Source: Bacillus sp. UNC438CL73TsuS30 (lineage in GTDB: Bacteria > Bacillota > Bacilli > Bacillales > Cytobacillaceae). Taken from it: DNA of 64,000 nucleotides. The notes beneath the pieces are model-generated. The model saw only the letters and a program-made list of their open reading frames with translations, was not told the DNA's origin and ran no database searches. The translations under genes were made by a program, and so were the position numbers. This document shows positions 43,275 to 51,208 of the stretch, piece after piece (the first letter of the stretch is position 1; every line of letters starts with the position of its first letter). The stretch lies in assembly GCF_000482325.1 (NCBI RefSeq), contig NZ_AXVA01000011.1, positions 1 through 64,000 of the forward strand, given 5' to 3'.

Positions 43275-43354
43275 TTATAGTCCAACAAGGACACTAAGAA
43301 CGGGTCAGGGCGGGAACGCAGCAGCCATCATTAGTGAAATTGTGTGGGCTATTA
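43275..43354 (+). ncRNA. Small SRP (4.5S-type) RNA
   Basis: Core GGTCAGG-GCG-GGAA-CGC-AGCAGCC (43303-43326) has the exact 7-3-4-3-7 layout of SRP RNA domain IV, the Ffh-binding hairpin (E. coli: GGUCAGG-UCC-GGAA-GGA-AGCAGCC); the 3-bp apical stem differs by compensatory changes. Flanking helices CACTAA / TTAGTG and ATAGTCC / GGGCTAT (43277-43283, 43346-43352) close a ~76-nt rod. There is no room for the Alu domain of the usual ~270-nt Bacillus scRNA. It follows tRNA-Asn directly and shares the terminator at 43396. Confidence 0.75.
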
Positions 43355-43395
43355 CATAGTATATACAACCGAAATGATTGAATAAATAAAACGAA

Positions 43396-43446
43396 GGCTG
43401 ACTTAGAAGGTCGTTGAATGACGATGCTTTTGAGTCAGTTTTTTAT
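43396..43446 (+). terminator. Terminator of the RNA locus, second TCGTTGAATGACGA copy
   Basis: Outer stem CTGACT / AGTCAG, inner TCGTTGAATGACGA (43411-43424), then TTTTTTATTT; same design as 36741-36792. Confidence 0.75.
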
Positions 43447-43781
43447 TTATTGGTAATTAATTTGACCTAAATACAACCTTTTAAAGCCTTCCTTTTTATA
43501 TGATAATTATGCAAGTTTACCTTGGAACACAAAGCATCATATGAGTAAACTAAAGAAAGGAAACTAAAAATCCATTTGTAGTTTCCGGGGTGTCCAATGT
43601 TTCCAAATCAAAGGGGATCGCCTAGTGAGAAATAATCCACCTGAGCCGCTAATCAACCCCAGGATGGATTATTTTTTATGGTTAATCGTAATCATTCATT
43701 TCAAAAACTGTTCATTCAGCATCCCTATTTGATTCCACCAATTCATTGCGACATTAAGAGGTACATATCCCTCACAATATA
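43447..43781. other. Intergenic region with two hairpins
   Basis: GGAAACTA / TAGTTTCC (about 43559-43586), and ATAATCCACCT / AGG-ATGGATTATTTTTT (about 43631-43676), a terminator usable on the plus strand. The latter arm resembles the hairpin of the toxin locus at 9484-9519, but no toxin ORF is present. No gene seen. Confidence 0.45.
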
Positions 43782-44525
43782 TTATTTTTCCCTCACAATG
43801 CTGGCTGATATCCAGCCTTTGATCCCGTTAGCGGTTTGAACTTTTAGCCACTTAATACCTTTAGAATCTACTTGTTCTTCATTCAAGAAGTGTATGATTT
43901 CCCCATTTTCAATCGTGTATAATCGATCCGCGCTTATTGTCGGAGCTACCCGAATATTTCCACCATCTTTATAGTATCTATTTAAAATCAATTCTTTTGC
44001 ATTAGGAGAAGCAGTACCGGATACTTGTGTGTGTACCTGTTCATGGTTTAACCATGCCTCAGCTTTCTTCCAATTTTGTGTATACCACTCATTAGGATTG
44101 TTGATGGTTGCTGCAGAAAGTAAAATCGCTAAAGCTGTGGCAATATAGAAGGACCATCTTTTAATCCTTGCCTTATTCCTTTTCCGTTTCCTGAAAAGCT
44201 GAATCATTTTATTGAAAAATCGATCGAACAAGGCAAACATTCCTTCAATGATTTCAATCCAAACAGGTATGCCCGTTTTTCCTGCTTCTCTCCGGCTTTT
44301 TTGGATTGTGCAAATTCCTGCCATGATCGGATAAGAAAGGAGATAAACCATTTTTTTCAACAACCTGCACAATAAGTTGAAAAAGGGCGGAACAATGTAT
44401 AACAAGATCATTCTTGCGAGCAGCAGGAGCACAAAGAGAACCAAAAGAATACGGAGCCATTCCGGAAGGAGAGAAAGCGGTGTCCACAACCAAAACAGCT
44501 GATTTATAATGGATTCCACAGTCAC
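43782..44525 (-). CDS. Membrane protein with C-terminal bacterial SH3 domain
   Basis: 247 aa, GTG start overlapping the stop of the upstream gene (TAGTG). Hydrophobic segments at about 12-65 and 128-142, basic cytosolic linker (KRKRNKARIKRW), then an SH3b domain (about 180-245: NRYYKDGGNIRVAPTISADR, WLKVQTANGIKGWISASIV). SH3b domains bind peptidoglycan or peptide ligands at the surface. Two-gene operon with the preceding unknown protein. Confidence 0.7.
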   Translation of the reverse strand: MTVESIINQLFWLWTPLSLLPEWLRILLVLFVLLLLARMILLYIVPPFFNLLCRLLKKMVYLLSYPIMAGICTIQKSRREAGKTGIPVWIEIIEGMFALFDRFFNKMIQLFRKRKRNKARIKRWSFYIATALAILLSAATINNPNEWYTQNWKKAEAWLNHEQVHTQVSGTASPNAKELILNRYYKDGGNIRVAPTISADRLYTIENGEIIHFLNEEQVDSKGIKWLKVQTANGIKGWISASIVREK

Positions 44526-45445
44526 TACTCTCCTTTATTTAAATAGGATGGAAGTTCTCTCCTTGGATTAGAAATCTGTTTTTGCCCATTTCCTTTTTCC
44601 AGATCGATGGGAAGATAGGGGAATAGTTTCTTTAGTTTGGCTAATCTTTGTTCTGCCTGGAACTGGTCAATCGTATGATCGTTGATCAAGTTTAAAAGTT
44701 GTTTATTTACTTCAAATTTAAAGGTTTGATTTTGGATAAACTCTGATTCTACCAACCGCTTTGCCATTTCATTTTTTTCTCCAAGCTTCCCAGCCGTGAT
44801 AAAATCACCTTCTTCAAGTGCTTCTTTAATCGAGGCAGAAATTCGGCGCGCTTCCTCCAAGTCATGAGCTTCTTGATAGGCAGATAGTTCTGCGTTCCGG
44901 TCTAGATCAGCGATCGTCTCATCATGGCGCTGGTCCCGAATTCCTTGCCGGATTAAAACACGAATATTTCGAACAACGATTCCAGCCTCTCTTAACACCT
45001 TGACTAATGGCGAACTCTGAAAAAATTCTTCAATATGCCTGGCAAATCTCAGTTCCTCTTCAATAGGAAAAAATCTTGCTTCTGATTCTACCCAGAAGGG
45101 CAGATTATTATTAATCATGGTGCGAAACTCTCCTGCATTTTGTTGGACCAAGCGTTCCGGGTGTTCGACGGCAATATCGATAAATAAATTGACAGAAAAC
45201 CTTCTTCCTCTTGTTGCCGAAGAGACTTCCTCATTGTAGGTGATGGTTTGCTGCTGCATATTGACGGTATAAACCCTATTATATTTACCAACCCGTAATT
45301 CACTTCGTGACAAACGCTCACCATTTTTAACTGCATAGTATTCGTTGTTCTTATTTACATAAACAAATGCATAAGCCATAGACGACGCCGGCGGTTTTTC
45401 CAAAAAACTAAATTTCACGTCTTTAACATCTTCAATAAATTGCAT
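44525..45445 (-). CDS. Conserved hypothetical protein (operon partner of the SH3 protein)
   Basis: 306 aa from ATG 45445, which has GGAGGG 8 nt upstream; longer frames to 45493 lack a good site. Soluble, mixed alpha/beta to about 115 (FLEKPPASSMAYAFVYVNKN), then a long helical, charged region (about 150-290) with likely coiled coil, and a Pro/Arg tail. No domain recognised with confidence. Confidence 0.6.
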   Translation of the reverse strand: MQFIEDVKDVKFSFLEKPPASSMAYAFVYVNKNNEYYAVKNGERLSRSELRVGKYNRVYTVNMQQQTITYNEEVSSATRGRRFSVNLFIDIAVEHPERLVQQNAGEFRTMINNNLPFWVESEARFFPIEEELRFARHIEEFFQSSPLVKVLREAGIVVRNIRVLIRQGIRDQRHDETIADLDRNAELSAYQEAHDLEEARRISASIKEALEEGDFITAGKLGEKNEMAKRLVESEFIQNQTFKFEVNKQLLNLINDHTIDQFQAEQRLAKLKKLFPYLPIDLEKGNGQKQISNPRRELPSYLNKGE

Positions 45446-45490
45446 TAGGTTATTCCCTCCAAGCTCACCTATTTTCATTGAGAGATCACT

Positions 45491-45521
45491 CACCCTTGTC
45501 TACATTCTATGCAGACAAGGG
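45491..45521. promoter_or_regulatory. Inverted repeat upstream of the SH3-protein operon
   Basis: ACCCTTGTCT / AGACAAGGGT, perfect 10-bp arms 11 nt apart, 46 bp before the operon start. Candidate operator or leader hairpin. Confidence 0.45.
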
Positions 45522-45614
45522 TAAGAAAAATCCCGATAACTTTGCAGAAATGGAGATGGAGGGAGGATTGTAGATCTCAAAAGAGAAAAGGCAACAAGGT
45601 AGTTAGTTTTTTAC

Positions 45615-45656
45615 ATCCCACATGGGGAGATTCGAACGATTCAAAATTTTGTTTAA
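45615..45656 (+). pseudogene. Fragment of an MscS channel gene
   Basis: Reads IPHGEIRTIQNFV and stop, matching LTIPHGEIRTIQNFN of the intact MscS at 41509-42402; DNA identity is also clear over about 40 nt. Only this stretch survives. Confidence 0.65.
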
Positions 45657-45765
45657 TGAGTTATAGTAAGTGCAATTTAAAAAATAACTAAAAGGGAATT
45701 AAAAATATGTTTGGGGAAATTGTAATAATATCACTATTACATATTTGAGAGGAAGTAGTATATAA

Positions 45766-46236
45766 GTGGAGAAAAAATTGTTAAACTTACTTACCGCACT
45801 ATGCCTTGTTTCCTTCCCCTTCCTATTCAGAGGATCAAAAATGAGGGAAAATCTAGTTATTTTTTTCTCAAAAGGAGTACTTGCAACTCTAGTTGATGCT
45901 TATGTTGTGGGTACCAAAAGAATTGATTACCCCGTTCGCCCTTTTCCTAAAATTTTTAAAACCAATATTATTTATGACATGTTGTTTTTCCCAATTTTAA
46001 GTGTTATCTGGGTTAAAATATCTTATAATGACAATTTGGTTAAAATTCTTTTAAAGAGTTTAATTTTTAGTGTACCAATGAGTATCGGCCAATGGTACTT
46101 TGAAAAGAATTCCAGGTTATTCAAGTGGAAAAAATGGTCTCCATTCCATACCTTCGGAAGTGTAAACTTCACTTTATTTACAATTAGAGGATTTGTGGGA
46201 TTAATAAAGAAATTGGATAATTTAAAAAGAACATAG
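45766..46236 (+). CDS. CBO0543-type membrane protein
   Basis: 156 aa from GTG (GAGAGGAAGT about 10 nt upstream). Hydrophobic segments at about 28-45, 70-88 and 105-120, with IDYPVRPFPKIFKTNIIYD, QWYFEKNSRLFKWKKWSPFHTF conserved in style with this uncharacterised Firmicutes family. The stop codon TAG is contributed by the first bases of a REP-like repeat, so the C-terminus may be altered. Confidence 0.65.
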   Translation: MEKKLLNLLTALCLVSFPFLFRGSKMRENLVIFFSKGVLATLVDAYVVGTKRIDYPVRPFPKIFKTNIIYDMLFFPILSVIWVKISYNDNLVKILLKSLIFSVPMSIGQWYFEKNSRLFKWKKWSPFHTFGSVNFTLFTIRGFVGLIKKLDNLKRT

Positions 46237-46297
46237 GGGGAAGGTTCTTGTGGCTATTTTAGTCCAAAAGTGGCCGTAAGAACCTTCCAACCGTCCA
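46235..46297. repeat. REP-like hairpin, family A copy 5
   Basis: GGGGGAAGGTTCTTGTGGC ... GTGGCCGTAAGAACCTTCC. Both arms carry the same A/T swap relative to other copies (AAGGTT / AACCTT), keeping the pairing. Confidence 0.75.
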
Positions 46298-46308
46298 AGC
46301 GGAATTCA

Positions 46309-46803
46309 TTAATCGTTATTCTTAAATGTCAAATCATGCTTTTTCGCCAATTCCTTTAATGCGGTTTGATAATCTCTCATTAATTTTCTTGCTTCTGTTA
46401 ATTTATTATTTGCTTCGTTGATTTTATTAAGATCTTGTTCTTCGATCGCACTGACAATCATAATAAAAGCGCTGTTTTGTAAATTGACCGCTTTCAGATA
46501 TATTTCATGGATATCACGCACTTCTTTTGTTTCGGGTTGGATGCTTTCTACTTTGGAAATATAGTCGCGGTATTTGGGGATTACTTCTTTTACCATTGTG
46601 TTATAGGTGGTTTCGTCATTTGTATAATTTGCTCCCGTGACACTTTCATAAAGATTAATCACTTCTTTTTCTTTTTTCGCGAGCGGCTTTGTTTGCTTGT
46701 TTACATAATTTTGTAAATCATCCTTGACTGGATCATTCCCACAGGCAGTAAGAAGCATCCCTATCATTATAAAGAATAGAATGATGATGCTCTTTTTGTT
46801 CAA
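46309..46803 (-). CDS. Lipoprotein of unknown function
   Basis: 164 aa from TTG 46803 (GGGGGTGAT 6 nt upstream; longer frames to 46872 would spoil the signal peptide). NKKSIIILFFIMIGMLLTAC: lipobox LTAC. Mature part is helical and charged (VNKQTKPLAKKEKEVINLYE ...). Monocistronic. No domain recognised. Confidence 0.7.
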   Translation of the reverse strand: MNKKSIIILFFIMIGMLLTACGNDPVKDDLQNYVNKQTKPLAKKEKEVINLYESVTGANYTNDETTYNTMVKEVIPKYRDYISKVESIQPETKEVRDIHEIYLKAVNLQNSAFIMIVSAIEEQDLNKINEANNKLTEARKLMRDYQTALKELAKKHDLTFKNND

Positions 46804-46945
46804 TCTGATCACCCCCACGGACACTATATGCACCTGAAGAAATGTCCAATAACCATTTTCTGGATACAGCATGTTAAGTAGCGAAATGGATATAACAAGG
46901 GCGTGTGAGTCGGGTTCTACGAGGGAATTTATGTGGTTTGATAAA

Positions 46946-46992
46946 AAAGTGCCAGGTATTCCTTTAGCAGAAAGGTACCTGACACTTTTTTA
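46946..46992. repeat. Hairpin repeat, family B copy
   Basis: AAAAAAGTGCCAGGTA / TACCTGACACTTTTTT around a 17-nt loop. Related to 5829-5884. The remaining gap 46993-47227 is A/T-rich with an inverted repeat GTTCA-ATAGC / GCTAT-TGAAC near 47101-47140. Confidence 0.65.
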
Positions 46993-47227
46993 GAAGGGGT
47001 TTGATGTTAATTTGTCCTAGCAAATTTATTATAGATAAAATAGTTTAACAAATTATGAACAAAGCATTGCAATCGTATTAAATATTTTTTTGCTATAATG
47101 TTCACTATATAGCATTTATTTTGGCTATCATAATGAACAATGTTGATTAGTAAACAAATTGGATGGAAGCGGAAAGCAACAACAGTTTTAACAAAGCCTT
47201 AATTTTTAATAAATAGGGGAGTGAAAT

Positions 47228-47824
47228 ATGGAAAATAACGTTTTTGAACAGATGGCAAGAAGATATGATACAGAGGAAAGAATCGAACTAGCTAAAGTGA
47301 TTGTTAAGGAAGTAAGACCGGTATTACAAAATAGTAAATCAAAATCTTTACTAGACTATGGGAGCGGTACTGGACTGGTTAGTTTAGAATTATCAGATTT
47401 AGTAGATGATATTTTGTTGGTAGATTCATCAAAAGAAATGTTGGAGGTTGCGAAAGCAAAAATTTCTCACAAAGGAATTACCAACGCAAAATTGCTTTAT
47501 TCCGACTTTACTCAAGAAACTCCTGAACGTAAGGCAGACATCGTTTTAATGTCACTCGTCCTTCTTCATATACCGGATACTAAAAAAATTTTACAGGAAT
47601 TGTTCAACATTTTAAATAATGGTGGGATGCTGCTAATTATCGATTTTGACAAAAATGAAAAAATCTATCATCCGAGAGTTCATAACGGTTTTACGCATGT
47701 CGATCTGAAAAACAGATTATCTGAAGTTGGATTTATATCAACTGAAATTAAGACATTCTATCATGGCAATCGTATTTTTATGAATCAGGATGCCTCCATG
47801 TTTCTATCCAGTAGTATTAAGTGA
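47228..47824 (+). CDS. Class I SAM-dependent methyltransferase
   Basis: 198 aa. Motif I LLDYGSGTGLVSLEL, acidic residue in ILLVDSSKEML, motif II DIVLMSLVLLHIPD, then NNGGMLLIIDFD. UbiE/Methyltransf_11/25-like. Substrate unknown. GGGGAGTG before ATG; a family A repeat follows directly. Confidence 0.85.
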   Translation: MENNVFEQMARRYDTEERIELAKVIVKEVRPVLQNSKSKSLLDYGSGTGLVSLELSDLVDDILLVDSSKEMLEVAKAKISHKGITNAKLLYSDFTQETPERKADIVLMSLVLLHIPDTKKILQELFNILNNGGMLLIIDFDKNEKIYHPRVHNGFTHVDLKNRLSEVGFISTEIKTFYHGNRIFMNQDASMFLSSSIK

Positions 47825-47828
47825 GCCC

Positions 47829-47888
47829 TAGGGGACGGTTCTTTTGGCATTTTTTGTTCAAAAGTAGCCGCAAAAATCGTCCCATGGC
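47829..47888. repeat. REP-like hairpin, family A copy 6
   Basis: GGGGACGGTTCTTTTGGC ... GTAGCCGCAAAAATCGTCCC, 5 nt after the methyltransferase stop. Confidence 0.7.
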
Positions 47889-47923
47889 ACGCAGTTTGAA
47901 AATGCATATAGGGATATTACCCC

Positions 47924-48322
47924 TCAATGACTGGCTAAACGTTTTTCAAATTCCGCTTTAAACACCAGAATAGCATCAATATTTACAGCAAAATCGTGGT
48001 CACTGATATTAAAATTAGTTATAAACTCGTTAGACTTCTCACGAATCATAATTGTCGGAATAATATTGTCTCCAATAGCGTCCTGAGTTACACCACTTCC
48101 ATAAATATACCAGTTAGTTTCAGTAGGCTTATTTGCTGCATTTTTAGATATGTCATTTTTTATTATTTCGCATAAAAGAGCCATAAAATCTTCATTAAGA
48201 TTCATGACCTTTCCAAATTCACCATCAACAGATAGATTAGCATCTCCATACCAAATATTCCTGCTCGTACGCTTTCCGTCATTTGAAGTGTAAGTTTCAT
48301 CAAACAAAATCTTCATTTTCAT
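47924..48322 (-). CDS. Hypothetical protein (132 aa)
   Basis: Start at ATG 48322 or 48316 (GGGGTGG upstream; longer frame to 48367 less likely). Soluble, mixed sequence opening MKMKILFDETYTSNDGKRTS. No domain recognised. Monocistronic. Confidence 0.55.
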   Translation of the reverse strand: MKMKILFDETYTSNDGKRTSRNIWYGDANLSVDGEFGKVMNLNEDFMALLCEIIKNDISKNAANKPTETNWYIYGSGVTQDAIGDNIIPTIMIREKSNEFITNFNISDHDFAVNIDAILVFKAEFEKRLASH

Positions 48323-48436
48323 TACCACCCCGTTAAAATACAATTTCTTCAAACTATTATACATCAATTAGAAATTGTAAAATAGCGTGCTGTTCGTCTC
48401 ACTAAACTTGAAAGAGTTAGGAAATCGACCTCATCG

Positions 48437-48505
48437 TAGGGTTCCGCCTAAGTTGTGAGTTAGAGTAGTGTCTACTCTCATATCTTACAAGGAGCCCTAT
48501 TTTTT
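48437..48505 (+). ncRNA. Structured RNA element ending in a terminator, unidentified
   Basis: TAGGGTTCC (48437-48445) pairs with GGAGCCCTA (48491-48499), enclosing GTGAG-...-GAGTAG-tgt-CTACTC-...-CTTAC, then TTTTTT. No gene lies upstream on this strand, so it ends a short untranslated RNA or a decayed leader. A frame at 48508-48597 (SKKYQSAGMISGAIVKEGNA, then TAIPFVVI and stop) looks like a gene remnant. Confidence 0.4.
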
Positions 48506-48666
48506 AAAAGTCGAAAAAATACCAATCTGCAGGAATGATATCGGGTGCAATTGTTAAAGAAGGGAATGCTACGGCGATACCTTTTGTTGTAATCTAAAGG
48601 GAGGTTAGTATAACAACCAAAAGTGATACACTATTAAAATAGGTCTTATTTTAAAGGAGGTAAAAC

Positions 48667-49563
48667 ATGGATTACATTTCACCGAAAGAAGCGGTATTAA
48701 AGGTGAAACGGTGGCCTAAAGATACCATAGCGGCGGGTCGTCGTCATACCGTTGGTCTTAAATCTGACGGTACGGTGACGGCTGTGGGTGATAATAAATA
48801 TGGCCAATGTAATGTAAGCGGTTGGCTCGATATTGTGGCAGTCGCTGCTAGTAATGTTCATATGGCGACGAACACGGGTAATGCTCATACAATCGGTCTT
48901 AAATCTGACGGTACTGTGGAGGCTGCGGGTTGGAATAAGCATAACCAATGCGATGTAAAAGACTGGCGCGATATTGTAGCGATTGCAGCGGGTTGGCGTC
49001 GGACCGTTGGGCTAAACTCGGATGGAACGGTTACAGCTGTGGGCCGAAATAATGATGGTGAATGCAATGTAAGCGGATGGCGCGACATAGTGGCGGTTGA
49101 GGCGGGTGACTGGCATACCATTGGTCTCAAATTAGATGGCAGAGTGACGGCTGTGGGTAATAATCGGTATCGCCAATGCAATGTAAGCGACTGGAGAGGC
49201 ATTGTAGCAGTTGCTGCAGGTTATCTTCATACTGTTGGGCTAAAATCGGATGGAACGGCGGTTGCTGTGGGTCAAAATAAGGTTGGTCAATGTGATGTAA
49301 GCGACTGGCGCGGTATTGTTGCGATCGCTGTGGGTAGTAATCATACTATCGGCCTTAAATCTGACGGTACTGTGGCGGCTGTGGGCTGGAATGCGTATGG
49401 TCAATGCAATGTAAGTGACTGGTGCGATATTGTACCAGTTGCGGCGGGTTGCGCTCACACCATCGGCCTTAAATCGGACGGCTCGGTGGTTGCTGCGGGT
49501 GATAATGAATATGGCCAAAGCGATGTAAGCGGCTGGCATGGCATCAAACTGTTCAGCCATTAG
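48667..49563 (+). CDS. RCC1-type beta-propeller repeat protein
   Basis: 298 aa made of seven repeats with a 38-residue period: (H-T-I/V)-GLKSDGTVTAVG-N--GQCNVS-WRDIVAVAAG. The second unit carries nine extra residues (HMATNTGNA). Encoded repeats are also similar at DNA level (114-bp period). No signal peptide. RCC1 propellers bind proteins; bacterial members are mostly uncharacterised. AAAGGAGG before ATG; own unit. Confidence 0.85.
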   Translation: MDYISPKEAVLKVKRWPKDTIAAGRRHTVGLKSDGTVTAVGDNKYGQCNVSGWLDIVAVAASNVHMATNTGNAHTIGLKSDGTVEAAGWNKHNQCDVKDWRDIVAIAAGWRRTVGLNSDGTVTAVGRNNDGECNVSGWRDIVAVEAGDWHTIGLKLDGRVTAVGNNRYRQCNVSDWRGIVAVAAGYLHTVGLKSDGTAVAVGQNKVGQCDVSDWRGIVAIAVGSNHTIGLKSDGTVAAVGWNAYGQCNVSDWCDIVPVAAGCAHTIGLKSDGSVVAAGDNEYGQSDVSGWHGIKLFSH

Positions 49564-49682
49564 GTTTCGGGTAAAAAGGATACATTTCCTGCAACTAGTA
49601 AATCAAGTAAAGGATTAAACAGAAAAGGGGAAAATTCCCTTTTTAGCTAAAGTTGTAGAATCACTCTTAAGGGGGGACAAAA

Positions 49683-50291
49683 ATGCTTCAGATATTGAAA
49701 AAATCAGGTAAATTGATTGTTGTGATACACGAAATCTATGGCATTAATCAACATATAATGGATTTTTGTGATTTATTATCAAAACAGGATTTTGATGTTA
49801 TCTGTCCGGACTTATTAGAACGAGAACAACCATTTGACTATTCTGAAGAGGAAACTGCCTATCTCAATTTTATGGAGAATGTAGGGTTCTCTGCTGCTGT
49901 AGATAAAATAAAGGATTTATTATTAGTTGTGAAAAATAAATACCAAAAAATATATATTATTGGATTTAGTGTCGGGGCAACTGTTGCTTGGTTGTGTAGT
50001 GAGGAAGAGTGCCTTGATGGGGTTGTGGGATACTATGGTTCAAGAATTAGGAATTTCAATCAAATAGTACCACGATGTCCTACACTTTTATTCTTTCCTC
50101 AAGAGGAACAATCCTTTAGTGTGGATGAGTTAATTTCAAATTTAGATAAAAAGAATATAGAGATCTATAAATGTTTTGGAAAACACGGATTTAGTGACCC
50201 ATACTCTACAAAATATAATGAAATATCATCCCAAAACGCTTTCAATGAAATGCTAAACTTCTTAAAGAAACATGGTGACGTTAAAGAATAA
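49683..50291 (+). CDS. Dienelactone hydrolase family protein
   Basis: 202 aa alpha/beta hydrolase. VVIHEIYGINQHI (Glu as in dienelactone hydrolase), nucleophile elbow GFSVGATVAW (Ser instead of Cys) and GKHGFSDPYS (catalytic His). Substrate unknown. GGGGGG upstream of ATG. Followed by AATGCACC / GGTGCATT (50290 and 50358) with T6, a wide-loop terminator-like structure. Confidence 0.8.
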   Translation: MLQILKKSGKLIVVIHEIYGINQHIMDFCDLLSKQDFDVICPDLLEREQPFDYSEEETAYLNFMENVGFSAAVDKIKDLLLVVKNKYQKIYIIGFSVGATVAWLCSEEECLDGVVGYYGSRIRNFNQIVPRCPTLLFFPQEEQSFSVDELISNLDKKNIEIYKCFGKHGFSDPYSTKYNEISSQNAFNEMLNFLKKHGDVKE

Positions 50292-50551
50292 TGCACCTTC
50301 CTGTGACATTTTTAGTTATAATAGAGGAATTTGTGAAGTATTACACTTAATCTTTAGGGTGCATTCTTTTTTATTTTAATCTTAATACGAGTTGATGAGA
50401 TTTGTTATTTAAATATATAAATCTAATTGATGAAATATATAATTATTCAACTATATTCATATTTTGTCACTTTTCAATGTTTGTCCATGTCGTTAAGGTG
50501 ATTTTTTCCATATACTTCTAGAAAGAATTTTTTCTGGAGTTGATGTTTATT

Positions 50552-51208
50552 ATGAGTAAGACTGTACTAGTGATTGCGGCTCATCCCGATGATGAAATTC
50601 TTGGAAGCGGTGGGACGATAAAAAAATTAGTAAATAATGGGTACAGAGTCATTTCCGTCATTGCTGCCAAAGGACGAAAGGAAGAGGAGCATCACATTAA
50701 ACCTCTAATGTTAAAAGCCAATAAACAAATGGGGGTGGAAGAGGTAATTTTTTTGGAGTTTCCTAATCTTTTATTAGAAACCGTACCCCTTCATGAAATC
50801 AATAAATCCATTGAAGCCTTATTGGATAAGTATGATCCATCTATTATTTTTACCCATCATTATGGTGACACCAATCGTGACCATCAAATTTTGTTTCAAG
50901 CGGTGTTAACCGCAGCACGTCCACTGCCTGGAAAAAGGCCAGTGGAAATTCTATGTTTTGAAACCGTATCCTCGAGTGAATGGAGTCAGCATACCAATGA
51001 CAAAGAATTTAAACCAAATTATTTTGTCGATATAACAGACACAATTGAAGAAAAAATTAAGTCTCTAGAGCATTATGACATAGAAATGAGACCATTCCCT
51101 CATCCGCGCTCATATGAAGGTGTAAAATATTTATCTCGTGTACGAGGAATGACCGTCGGTGTAGAATATGCAGAAGCATTTGAAATCATTAGGAGAGTAT
51201 GGAAATGA
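50552..51208 (+). CDS. PIG-L/LmbE-family N-acetylglucosaminyl deacetylase
   Basis: 218 aa from ATG 50552 (in-frame TTG/ATG at 50540/50543 also possible). VIAAHPDDEILGSGGT is the zinc-binding AHPDDE motif and FTHHYGDTNRDHQ the downstream His. Deacetylates N-acetylglucosamine-containing small molecules, as BshB does; with a glycosyltransferase overlapping by 10 nt, it probably edits a glycan or lipid precursor here. Confidence 0.88.
   Translation: MSKTVLVIAAHPDDEILGSGGTIKKLVNNGYRVISVIAAKGRKEEEHHIKPLMLKANKQMGVEEVIFLEFPNLLLETVPLHEINKSIEALLDKYDPSIIFTHHYGDTNRDHQILFQAVLTAARPLPGKRPVEILCFETVSSSEWSQHTNDKEFKPNYFVDITDTIEEKIKSLEHYDIEMRPFPHPRSYEGVKYLSRVRGMTVGVEYAEAFEIIRRVWK

Noticed and set aside
43631-43676. 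Second type I toxin locus
   Set aside because: The hairpin resembles the one in the 9.4 kb toxin locus, but no toxin ORF is present nearby.
48437-48460. Guanidine-I (ykkC) riboswitch
   Set aside because: AGGGTTCCG matches the start of the class, but the other conserved segments are not seen and no transporter or carboxylase gene follows.
48667-49563. CRISPR-like array
   Set aside because: The 114-bp periodicity comes from RCC1 protein repeats within an open frame, not from short repeats with spacers.
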